DNA from: Alphaproteobacteria bacterium
Lineage (GTDB): Bacteria > Pseudomonadota > Alphaproteobacteria > UBA6615
DNA: 7,920 nucleotides
Direction: 5' to 3'
Assembly: GCA_013003285.1 (NCBI GenBank)
Contig: JABDJY010000464.1
Location: 1-7,920, forward strand
A program made the translations under genes and the position numbers. The notes below the pieces were generated by a model. That model made no database searches. It was not told the origin of the DNA and saw only the letters and a program-made list of their open reading frames with translations. Of this stretch, positions 1 through 5,815 are shown one piece after another. The stretch's first letter is position 1. Every line of letters starts with the position of its first letter.

Positions 1-456
1 TGCATGATCTACGGCACCGGCCAGGGCGTGCGCACCGAAAGCATCCAGATTCCGTTGATGGTGCGCGCCGCCCAGGAAACCGGCATCTCGCGCTATATCG
101 GCGCGGGTGAGAATATCTGGTCGAATGTTCATATCGACGATTGCGCCGACGCCTATCTGCTGGCCCTAGAGCATGCGCCGGCGGGCTCGTATTTCTATCT
201 GGAATCCGGCGAGGACACGCTGGGTGACATAGCCCGCGCCGTCGGCCGTCTGCTCGGCCATAACGAGCTGGAGCAGAGCATGAGCATGGCCGAGGCAGTC
301 CGCGCGTGGGGGCCGCCCATGTCGCTCAGCCTCAGCTCCAACAGCCGCCTGCGCGCGGACAAAGCCCGCGCCATGCTGAAATGGAACCCGAAAGGCCCGC
401 CCATGCTCGACGATATCGAGAATGGGTCCTACCGAGAGGCTTTGGAGGTTTCCTAA
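1..456 (+). CDS. NAD-dependent epimerase/dehydratase-like extended SDR, C-terminal part (5' end outside window)
   Basis: This is the C-terminal 151 codons of a Rossmann-fold short-chain dehydrogenase/reductase of the extended (epimerase/dehydratase) type. The frame is open to base 1, so the N-terminal nucleotide-binding GxxGxxG motif and the catalytic YxxxK motif lie outside the window. Visible family hallmarks are an early MIYGTGQG segment, matching the 'P..vYG.g' stretch that follows the catalytic region, then NVHIDDCADAYLLALE, the typical 'VHvdDvAda...Al' substrate-side segment, and near the end SRLRADKARAMLKWNP, matching the 'd..kar..LGw.P' C-terminal signature. The ATG at base 4 is an internal methionine, not a start. 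Cofactor use (NAD or NADP) and substrate cannot be determined from this fragment; sugar-nucleotide epimerase, ketoreductase or dihydroflavonol-reductase-like activity are all possible. It converges on the metallolyase gene, with a palindromic repeat in between. Confidence 0.82.
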   Translation, partial: CMIYGTGQGVRTESIQIPLMVRAAQETGISRYIGAGENIWSNVHIDDCADAYLLALEHAPAGSYFYLESGEDTLGDIARAVGRLLGHNELEQSMSMAEAVRAWGPPMSLSLSSNSRLRADKARAMLKWNPKGPPMLDDIENGSYREALEVS

Positions 457-476
457 ATTACTCTTTAGCGAAAAAG

Positions 477-576
477 CCCCCCTCCCTAACCCTCCCCCTC
501 GCTGGGGGGAGGGAATGATAGCGAGGGGCCGATAACTTACCCTCTCCCCCCTTGAGGGGGAGGGTTGGGGTGGGGG
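477..576. repeat. REP/MITE-like palindromic intergenic repeat with C/G tracts
   Basis: The outer arms 478-500 and 554-576 are an imperfect inverted repeat, complementary at 21 of 23 positions (counted by hand). Each arm also folds on its own: 490-498 pairs with 505-513 (9 bp, 6-nt loop), and 542-550 pairs with 556-564 (8 Watson-Crick pairs plus one G-U, 5-nt loop). The element can therefore form either two small hairpins or one long one. The C-rich then G-rich 'ccctccccct...aggggga' texture resembles GC-rich palindromic repeats dispersed between genes in many proteobacterial genomes; that assignment rests on resemblance, not a database match. Lying between two convergent genes, it could act as a bidirectional transcription barrier, but neither side has a clear T-tract. 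Confidence 0.75.
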
Positions 577-578
577 TC

Positions 579-596
579 GCGCCGCGGCAGCGGCGC
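579..596 (-). other. Perfect 7-bp hairpin touching the metallolyase stop codon
   Basis: Bases 579-585 (gcgccgc) are exactly complementary to 590-596 (gcggcgc), with a 4-base loop (ggca on the plus strand). On the minus strand this stem begins immediately after the TAA stop at 597-599. No T-run follows, so it is not a canonical intrinsic terminator. It could protect the mRNA 3' end or be the edge of the adjoining palindromic repeat. Confidence 0.5.
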
Positions 597-1853
597 TTAA
601 ATAGCCCCGACGATGTCAGAAAACTCGGCGTCGGTGAGTTGCCGGCGGACCGACTGAATTTTCCCGCGCATTTTTTCCATCACGTCGGGCTCGCGGCCGT
701 CGGGGATGGTCAGGCCGAGCTCCTTGGCCTTAGCGCGCACCGCCCAGGGTCCGGAATAATGACCCAGCAGATTGTGCTGGGTGTTGCCGAATATTTCCGG
801 CTTCATGCACAGATAGGACCAAAACCCTTCCTCTGTGTCGGGTACGCAGTAATGCACTTCGACCAGATGGGAAAAGGCGGTCTTGCCGACGAAGGGCATG
901 GTGTCGGGCATGGGCCAGGGCATGGTCTCGGCGACCAGTTGCGATAGGCCGGTCATCTTGTCGAGCTTGATGCCGCAATCGAGGCCATAGAAAAGCTGAA
1001 TGACCGAGGCCACTTCGGCGAAGCAGGCGATATGGGCGCGCTCGCCCAACCCGTTGACGCAGGCATCGATAATGTCGGCGCCGCCTTCCAGACCGGCGTA
1101 GAGCGCGGCGGCGGCCATGCCGATATCGTTGTGGGTATGCAGCGCGATCTCGGTGCCCGGCAGGCGGCGCTTCATTTCGCGTACCACATGGGTATAGACC
1201 CGGTAGATCGCCATGCCGTTGATGTCGTCGAGGCGGATCATGTCGGCACCGGCCTCGACCAGCTTGCCGCACACCTCGGCCAAACGGTCGACCGGAATGC
1301 GCGTGCAATCCTGGATCAGCGCGCCGACCTTACGGTCCGGTCCTGCCTTGGCCTTGGCGTAGGCGATTGAGCCCATGGCCCGGTCGATGGCCTCTTCGAT
1401 GGTGATGCGCGCGCCGGCCATGGATTCGAACAGACACATCTGGTGCTCGGAAAAGGAAAAGCACAGCGAAGCGTAATCCGCGCCATGATCGTAATTCATG
1501 TCGATCTCGGGCTTGGCCAATTCCGGATTAAGCACCGCGGTGGGATGGACCAACGCGTCGATCAACACATGGGGGTGGCGCTTCTTCACCTCGGCCATTT
1601 CCTGCGGGTCGTCATGGTGCATCTGCACCATGGTGACACCGGCTTCGGCCAGACCGTCGGCGATACGGATCACCTGGTCGCGGGTCAGCGACACGCCGGG
1701 TAATTGGCGGCCTTCGCGCAGGGTGATGTCGCAGAGCTGCACTTTCTCGGGCAGGGTCATCTCGGCGCGAATCTCGTCGGCGAAACATTGCTGCGAGATG
1801 CGCCACAGATCGGTGGTGGCCTCTAATTTATCGTTGACCGGAAATCCCAGCAT
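597..1853 (-). CDS. DRE-TIM metallolyase (HMGL-like / pyruvate carboxyltransferase family)
   Basis: This 418-residue protein belongs to the superfamily of HMG-CoA lyase, isopropylmalate synthase and homocitrate synthase, which make or break C-C bonds next to a carboxylate using a divalent metal in a TIM barrel. Strand-1 motif DITLREG is at residues 42-48 (D42 probable metal ligand, R46 probable catalytic arginine). HTHND at 239-243 supplies the H239/H241 ligand pair, and VNGLGERA at 267-273 corresponds to the glycine loop. After the barrel, a tail around 325-385 (VEVHYC, LLGHYSGPWA) resembles the first post-barrel segment of isopropylmalate/homocitrate synthases ('GIH', 'lGk.SG'). There is no room for a LeuA regulatory domain. 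In the loop, the usual ERAGN is ERAHI, so the exact reaction is uncertain. The start is supported by GGGAGG at 1859-1864, 5 bases before ATG. The gene lies downstream of the LLM oxidoreductase gene, past a terminator. It could be a synthase, lyase or aldolase. Confidence 0.85.
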   Translation of the reverse strand: MLGFPVNDKLEATTDLWRISQQCFADEIRAEMTLPEKVQLCDITLREGRQLPGVSLTRDQVIRIADGLAEAGVTMVQMHHDDPQEMAEVKKRHPHVLIDALVHPTAVLNPELAKPEIDMNYDHGADYASLCFSFSEHQMCLFESMAGARITIEEAIDRAMGSIAYAKAKAGPDRKVGALIQDCTRIPVDRLAEVCGKLVEAGADMIRLDDINGMAIYRVYTHVVREMKRRLPGTEIALHTHNDIGMAAAALYAGLEGGADIIDACVNGLGERAHIACFAEVASVIQLFYGLDCGIKLDKMTGLSQLVAETMPWPMPDTMPFVGKTAFSHLVEVHYCVPDTEEGFWSYLCMKPEIFGNTQHNLLGHYSGPWAVRAKAKELGLTIPDGREPDVMEKMRGKIQSVRRQLTDAEFSDIVGAI

Positions 1854-1885
1854 TCGATCCTCCCAAAGCGGTGCGCGGATACTCT

Positions 1886-1891
1886 ATCATA
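1886..1891 (-). promoter_or_regulatory. Possible -10 element for the metallolyase gene (weak)
   Basis: Read on the minus strand, TATGAT lies just downstream of the U-tract of the terminator and about 33 bases before the metallolyase ATG. No good -35 box sits 16-18 bases upstream, because that position falls inside the terminator stem-loop, so the call is weak. It is listed because the gene needs a promoter of its own if the terminator is efficient. Confidence 0.2.
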
Positions 1892-1931
1892 TAAAAACAA
1901 ACGCCGGCCGGGTGATACCACCGAGCCGGCG
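1891..1931 (-). terminator. Intrinsic terminator downstream of the LLM oxidoreductase gene
   Basis: Bases 1925-1931 (gccggcg) and 1902-1908 (cgccggc) form a perfect 7-bp GC-rich stem. The loop contains a second stem, ggtg at 1911-1914 with cacc at 1919-1922. Read on the minus strand, the stem is followed directly by TTTGTTTTTAT (1901 down to 1891), the classical U-tract. There is no T-run on the plus strand, so it works in the minus direction only, ending the transcript that leaves the oxidoreductase gene 28 bases earlier. Confidence 0.82.
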
Positions 1932-1958
1932 CCTATTACGGGCAATGTTGCGAGCCCC

Positions 1959-3194
1959 CTACTCCGCGGCCATCGCGTAGTCCGGCACGTCGAGCTCGGG
2001 CACGACTTTTTCCATGAACAATTGCATCTCTTCCAGTACCTCGTCCTTGGGCTGCTGGGCGAAATGCCAGATCAGGGTGATGTACTCGAACGGCGCCTGA
2101 TCGAAGATGCCCTTCCAATAGCGAATGCAGTCGTCGACCGTGCCGCCCGTCAGGAAACTCGTGTTCTTCATGGCGTTGAACGCCGCATCGTCGTCGCCCT
2201 CGGCGGGATCGACATTGTGGTTGGCGAACATCGAGTAGAAGTTTTTAAAGATATCCACGTCGTATTTTTTCACCCGGCGTTCGAACTCTTCCGGCGATTT
2301 GCAGATGCGGGTCTGGCGCACGATGTTCTGCCGCTCGCCAAGCTGGAAGTTATGGCCAAATTTGGCCGCTTCCTCGACATACATCTTCGATAGATCGATC
2401 ACCGCGTCGGTCGGGTTGAAGTAGCACGGGTGGAAGCCGTGCTTGGCGCAGAACTCGATGGTCGCCGGACTTTTATGCACACCGATGAAAACCGGTGGGT
2501 GGGGCCGCTGATAGGGCTTTGGCACTACGCAGACCGCCTGGATATTATCGTTATCGCCAACCTCGCCGGGCGCGCCGGCCTCGCTGGCGAGCTTGGTGCC
2601 GGGATAGCCCAGCACACCGGTATCGAGCGGGAACGGCGCCTGATAATGCTTACCCTCGAGACGATTGAGGTCGTTGGTCCAGCAATCGAGAACCATTTCG
2701 ACCCGCTCCTCGAAGATCTCGCGGTTCAACTGATCGACATCGCCACCGTCCGACGAGGTCGCCTGGGCGCCGGAATACTGGCCGAGAATATTGGTCCAGC
2801 GCGCCTGATAGCCGCGGGCGAAACCGACGAAATATTTGCCGTTGGTCAGATGGTCGATGATCGCGGTCTCTTCCGCCACCCGGATCGGGTCGTTGGTGCC
2901 GATCACATACCCCAGCGCGCCGACCCGCATGTTGGTGAGATGATTGGCCCAGTAGGCGTTGAGCACGCCCGGATTAGGGCCAACTTCGTAGCCTTCCGAA
3001 TGCAGGTGATGCTCGATGGTCGAACACCCCCAAATACCCATGGCGTCGGCTTCCTTGATGATATCGGTCCACTCATGGATTACCTTGTTGTAAAGATCGC
3101 GGTCGGCGCCCACCGGGCGTTTCGCCTTGCGGTCATCCTCGCCATCGGTCGGCATCATCGGATAAAGCTGCACAATGACTTTCGGCGCTGCCAT
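1959..3194 (-). CDS. LLM-class (luciferase-like) flavin-dependent oxidoreductase
   Basis: This 411-residue protein fits the bacterial-luciferase-like monooxygenase family: TIM-barrel enzymes that use reduced FMN (or F420 in some branches) with oxygen to oxidise organic substrates. Typical signatures are WGCSTIEHHLHSEGYEVGPNP (its E61-H63 part matches the 'w..EHH' motif), RVAEETAIIDHLTNGK at 105-120, followed by FVGFARGYQ at 122-130 (the 'vGvGRG' phosphate-loop position), PHPPVFIGVHKSPATIEF around 231-248, a substrate-window segment GTVDDCIRYW at 351-360, and the C-terminal helix MQLFMEKVVPEL at 390-401. The length is near the upper end for single-domain members. The start ATG is preceded by GGGAG, 9 bases upstream on the minus strand. 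The gene reads away from the AT-rich intergenic region towards the metallolyase gene. It is cytoplasmic, with no signal peptide. The substrate is unknown; many relatives are annotated only as alkane/luciferase-like monooxygenases. Confidence 0.88.
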   Translation of the reverse strand: MAAPKVIVQLYPMMPTDGEDDRKAKRPVGADRDLYNKVIHEWTDIIKEADAMGIWGCSTIEHHLHSEGYEVGPNPGVLNAYWANHLTNMRVGALGYVIGTNDPIRVAEETAIIDHLTNGKYFVGFARGYQARWTNILGQYSGAQATSSDGGDVDQLNREIFEERVEMVLDCWTNDLNRLEGKHYQAPFPLDTGVLGYPGTKLASEAGAPGEVGDNDNIQAVCVVPKPYQRPHPPVFIGVHKSPATIEFCAKHGFHPCYFNPTDAVIDLSKMYVEEAAKFGHNFQLGERQNIVRQTRICKSPEEFERRVKKYDVDIFKNFYSMFANHNVDPAEGDDDAAFNAMKNTSFLTGGTVDDCIRYWKGIFDQAPFEYITLIWHFAQQPKDEVLEEMQLFMEKVVPELDVPDYAMAAE

Positions 3195-3323
3195 GGTTAT
3201 TCACTCCCACCCTATTATTGTTTCTTTTCGCGGCCATCATAACGCAACCGCCATTCTGGGCCGGAGTCTAGCGAACTCAGCCAGAACGCGGGAATAGAAT
3301 TTCCTGATACGGCCTATGCCAGA

Positions 3324-3335
3324 CGCCTATAGGCG
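3324..3335. promoter_or_regulatory. 12-bp perfect palindrome, possible operator
   Basis: The sequence cgcctataggcg equals its own reverse complement. It lies about 130 bp upstream of the oxidoreductase start and 275 bp upstream of the DUF1800 start. It is a single copy in this window, so a role as a dimeric-regulator site is only a possibility. Confidence 0.25.
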
Positions 3336-3381
3336 CCGGAGACCGTTGGCACAACACACCCGGCCAGAAACAGTGTCAAAC

Positions 3382-3410
3382 TTGTCGAAACCTCCCTTAG
3401 GCCATGTAAA
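3382..3410 (+). promoter_or_regulatory. Weak sigma70-like promoter candidate for the DUF1800-DUF1501 unit
   Basis: TTGTCG (3382-3387) and TGTAAA (3405-3410) are separated by 17 bases. Each matches the sigma70 consensus at 4 of 6 positions. It would give a leader of roughly 190 bases containing the AT-rich island. Other TA-rich hexamers in the island could also serve, so this is only one candidate. Confidence 0.22.
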
Positions 3411-3540
3411 TATTATTGTTTTATTATTCTTTTATTAACCATAACGTTTATTAAGTACTTTATTTAAAGAATTTTGTTCAATTGTTCTTTTATTATTGCT
3501 TGTAGCAATCCTCTTATTGCGTTTTATTACTCACACTACT
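3404..3540 (+). promoter_or_regulatory. AT-rich island with repeated TTTTATTA elements
   Basis: By direct count, 3401-3500 holds 19 G or C in 100 bases, in an otherwise GC-rich window. TTTTATTA occurs exactly at 3419-3426, 3430-3437, 3488-3495 and 3522-3529, always in the same orientation, with a near-copy (TTTTATTG) at 3592-3599. TTTATTAA is repeated at 3431-3438 and 3447-3454, and TTGTTC at 3474-3479 and 3482-3487. Such tracts suit binding by AT-reading nucleoid or zinc-finger silencers (H-NS-like, MucR/Ros type in alphaproteobacteria) and promoter DNA melting; this role is inferred, not shown. Confidence 0.5.
3495..3509. promoter_or_regulatory. Inverted repeat ATTGCT-TGT-AGCAAT
   Basis: A perfect 6-bp inverted repeat with a 3-base centre lies at the right side of the AT-rich island, about 100 bp before the DUF1800 start. 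It may be an operator half-site pair or a small leader hairpin. Nothing else in the window repeats it. Confidence 0.25.
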
Positions 3541-3598
3541 TTTAGTGAGGTCGATGATCGAAGCCGACAGGCAAGGCATCGCCCCCCTGCATTTTATT

Positions 3599-3603
3599 GG
3601 GAG
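3599..3603 (+). promoter_or_regulatory. Ribosome binding site fixing the DUF1800 start
   Basis: GGGAG lies 6 bases before the ATG at 3610. It supports this start over the longer in-frame reading from TTG at 3496, since the ATG also places an ordinary signal peptide exactly at the N-terminus. Confidence 0.7.
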
Positions 3604-3609
3604 TGTCTC

Positions 3610-5814
3610 ATGGATCATCTGCGTACATCCGCCTCACTCGCGGCAATGGCACTCGCCCTCGCGATCAGCCTTGTCCCGGCAACAGCGCTCGCTGCCAAAG
3701 GCGGTAAAGGCGGCGGCCCCGGCGGCGGCAAGGGTGGCGGCAACCTGACCGCGGTCGACGATAGCGGCTCGACCGCCTATGACGGCAGCCTCACCCTCGA
3801 TGTTCTAGACAACGATAAGGGCGGCGCCAAAACTGTCATCGATGTGACCCAGGGCACGCTTGGTACGGTCGCAATCAGCGATGCCAGGAATGTTTCCTAC
3901 ACACCCGATGCGACGCAGACCGTCACTTATCCTTATACCGACACCTTCACCTACACGATGACCAACAAGAAGGCGTCGAGCGAGTCGACCGGTACGGTGA
4001 CCGTTATCGTCAGCGGTCCGCCGGATGAGCCCGATGTAAGACTGGTGCCGCTCAGCGCCTGGGATGAAACCGATGTGCGCCACGTATTGGCGACCTTTGC
4101 CTATGGCGGCCTTGCCACCGATGCGCAGATTGCCACATGGGCCGGCATGGTCCCGGCGAGCGCGATTAACGAAATCCTGACCTTCGGCGTGAACAACGAT
4201 CAGCTCTCGCCAATTGTCGATGCCAACGCCACCTATTGCGGCTCAATGCTGGAATTGCAGCAATTCTGGAGCAGCAACGACCCGGCCAACATCATGCGGT
4301 TCGACGACCGGTACCGCTACGCCGAGCTCTCGACCAATACGAACCTGAGCACCAGCAATCTTCAGCGTACTTGGGTTAAGGCCATAAATACGCGCGGCTG
4401 CAATCCCTTCCTGCACAAGATGGGTCTCTATCTTACAAACTATCATGCCGCCATCAGCGCCCATAAGGTGCGCGCCGGTTTGATGAGCGATTATTACGAT
4501 CTGGTGATCGACGAACTGGTGACGAGCGGCGACTTTATTGACGTAACCACGGCCGCCGCTAGCTCAGCCGCCGTGGCCCGCGCCTACGGCCATCAGTACA
4601 ACCGCATCCGTTCCGACGGCTCCTTCAGCGGCAATGACGACTTCGCCCGCGAATATTTCCAGCTTTTCTATCGAATTCTGGGGACCACCGAGGATCCGGT
4701 GTATCACGAGGACACCACGATCGAGCACAATGCCTGGCTGCTGACTGGCATGAACCTGGACAAGGTGACCAATGCCTATGGCTCGATAGATTCCAACGAT
4801 TGGTATGTGTCGCCGCTGGATTTCACCGATCACACGGACGATACGGGTCGGACCATCAACAACGCCCGCGACCATTACAATTTCTTCAGCGGCACCGACT
4901 GCCTGGAGATTCTCCACAATATGATCTGCGGCGTGGACGCTGGTGACAAACACACGGTCCTAGGTCCTATCGCGGCGACCCACCCGGAAAGCTTAGCCAA
5001 CGTGCCGGTGCTCATGGTCGACTTCTTCGCCGACGATAATTTGACCGATCAGAAGATGGCCGAAATTCGCGGTGAATGGCAGATCGCGAATTTCGACATT
5101 CTTGCCTTCATGCGGGCCTATGCGATTTCCACGGCCTTCCACGATCCATCGACCTACAAGTTCAGCTCTGCCTTCGATCGAAATCTGGCCATCCAGAACG
5201 CCAACGTTCTCACAAACGAAGGAACGTTCGCCCGCAATCACTACGATTCACCCGTCTATCGCATGCGGGATCAAGGTTCCGAAGTATTCCAGCCTGCGCA
5301 CGATGTGTTCGGCGGACAAAGCGGGTTGCAAGCGGCGAACGACCGCTTCCTGTTCAAACATGCCTATGAGCGGAGCATCCTCGATCAGAACTTCATTATT
5401 GATCTGGATGACGACTATACGCTGAGTGATGGCGGCCCGGTTCTGACCTGGAGCCAAGCCTGGCAGGATGTCATCCCGACCAACGGTTCCGGCCAGCATG
5501 TGGTCGGCGACGTGGCGACCTGGCTTTGGAACCGCTTCATCCCCGACGGAGGTGCGAACTTCGACCCGTTAGCGCGGGCGCAGGTTCAAGCCCTCCTCGC
5601 CCAAGGCCGTGACTTTGGCTACCAGGTCGATCCCACCGACGCCGAAAGGGTCTTCACCTCTCTGGAGATAACGACCTCCGGCCCCGTCAAAGATGTCAAC
5701 GACGCTCACGCGGCGGCGGTGATGGATTTCACAAACAACGGCAACACCTATGTGGGCCGCGCCATCAATTTTATTACGGCAACGCCTTTCGCCTTTGCCC
5801 GTGGAGGAAACTAA
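3610..5814 (+). CDS. Exported DUF1800 family protein with Gly/Lys linker and cadherin-like domain
   Basis: This 734-residue protein is probably periplasmic or surface-exposed. Residues 1-28 form a Sec signal peptide: a short charged start, a hydrophobic core (LAAMALALAISLV) and an ALA cleavage site before A29. A flexible Gly/Lys-rich linker follows at 29-44. Residues about 46-136 resemble the cadherin/tandem-95 beta-sandwich: AVDDSGS at the start, LDVLDNDKGG, a 'GTLGTVAIS..NVSYTP' stretch, DTFTYTM, and a closing TVTVIVSG. From about 150 to the end is a divergent DUF1800 (PF08811) domain. Its core NDDFARE (342-348) matches the family 'NENfARE', followed by YHEDTTIEHNAWLLTG (365-380), matching 'Y.e.Dv...aralTG'; WVKAINTRGCNPFLHKMGLY (255-274) corresponds to the 'pf.ekm..fW' segment. 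The biochemical role of DUF1800 is not established. The gene is one base from the DUF1501 gene, its usual partner family, so the two are almost certainly co-transcribed and probably work together. Confidence 0.85.
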   Translation: MDHLRTSASLAAMALALAISLVPATALAAKGGKGGGPGGGKGGGNLTAVDDSGSTAYDGSLTLDVLDNDKGGAKTVIDVTQGTLGTVAISDARNVSYTPDATQTVTYPYTDTFTYTMTNKKASSESTGTVTVIVSGPPDEPDVRLVPLSAWDETDVRHVLATFAYGGLATDAQIATWAGMVPASAINEILTFGVNNDQLSPIVDANATYCGSMLELQQFWSSNDPANIMRFDDRYRYAELSTNTNLSTSNLQRTWVKAINTRGCNPFLHKMGLYLTNYHAAISAHKVRAGLMSDYYDLVIDELVTSGDFIDVTTAAASSAAVARAYGHQYNRIRSDGSFSGNDDFAREYFQLFYRILGTTEDPVYHEDTTIEHNAWLLTGMNLDKVTNAYGSIDSNDWYVSPLDFTDHTDDTGRTINNARDHYNFFSGTDCLEILHNMICGVDAGDKHTVLGPIAATHPESLANVPVLMVDFFADDNLTDQKMAEIRGEWQIANFDILAFMRAYAISTAFHDPSTYKFSSAFDRNLAIQNANVLTNEGTFARNHYDSPVYRMRDQGSEVFQPAHDVFGGQSGLQAANDRFLFKHAYERSILDQNFIIDLDDDYTLSDGGPVLTWSQAWQDVIPTNGSGQHVVGDVATWLWNRFIPDGGANFDPLARAQVQALLAQGRDFGYQVDPTDAERVFTSLEITTSGPVKDVNDAHAAAVMDFTNNGNTYVGRAINFITATPFAFARGGN
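5803..5807 (+). promoter_or_regulatory. Ribosome binding site fixing the DUF1501 start
   Basis: GGAGG sits inside the last codons of the DUF1800 gene, 8 bases before ATG 5816. It selects this start over upstream in-frame codons (frame open back to 5750) and puts the twin-arginine motif at residues 3-4, as expected for a Tat signal. Confidence 0.8.
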
Positions 5815-5815
5815 A

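Larger units (their letters stand above)
3195..3609. other. Divergent 415-bp intergenic region between LLM oxidoreductase and DUF1800 genes
   Basis: No convincing coding sequence lies here; the hydrophobic in-frame extension of the DUF1800 frame back to 3496 lacks a ribosome binding site. The left half (3195-3390) has ordinary base composition and carries a 12-bp palindrome. The right half (about 3404-3540) is extremely AT-rich. The region must hold the promoters for both divergent genes. No strong -35/-10 pair is obvious for the oxidoreductase; a weak pair for the plus-strand genes is listed separately. Confidence 0.8.

Noticed and set aside
477..576. CRISPR-like or tandem-repeat reading of the C/G-tract region
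   Set aside because: It is an inverted arrangement of two arms, not regularly spaced direct repeats, and there are no cas genes nearby.
552..947. 131-codon plus-strand open frame opposite the metallolyase 3' end
   Set aside because: It begins inside the palindromic repeat, runs antisense to conserved metallolyase sequence and shows no domain signature.
2430..3242. 270-codon plus-strand open frame opposite the LLM oxidoreductase gene
   Set aside because: It lies antisense to a gene with clear family motifs, with no recognisable domain. Long antisense frames are expected in GC-rich coding DNA.
3404..3540. AT-rich island as a replication origin or attachment site
   Set aside because: There are no DnaA-box clusters, no replication or integrase gene, no tRNA and no flanking direct repeats; a promoter or regulator region fits better.
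3496..3609. Longer DUF1800 reading starting at TTG 3496, adding 38 residues with a hydrophobic start
   Set aside because: It starts inside the AT-rich island with no ribosome binding site. The ATG at 3610 has GGGAG at proper distance and places a normal signal peptide at the very N-terminus.
5750..5815. Longer DUF1501 reading overlapping the DUF1800 end by 65 bases
   Set aside because: It would bury the twin-arginine motif at residue 25 and has no good ribosome binding site, whereas ATG 5816 has GGAGG 8 bases upstream.
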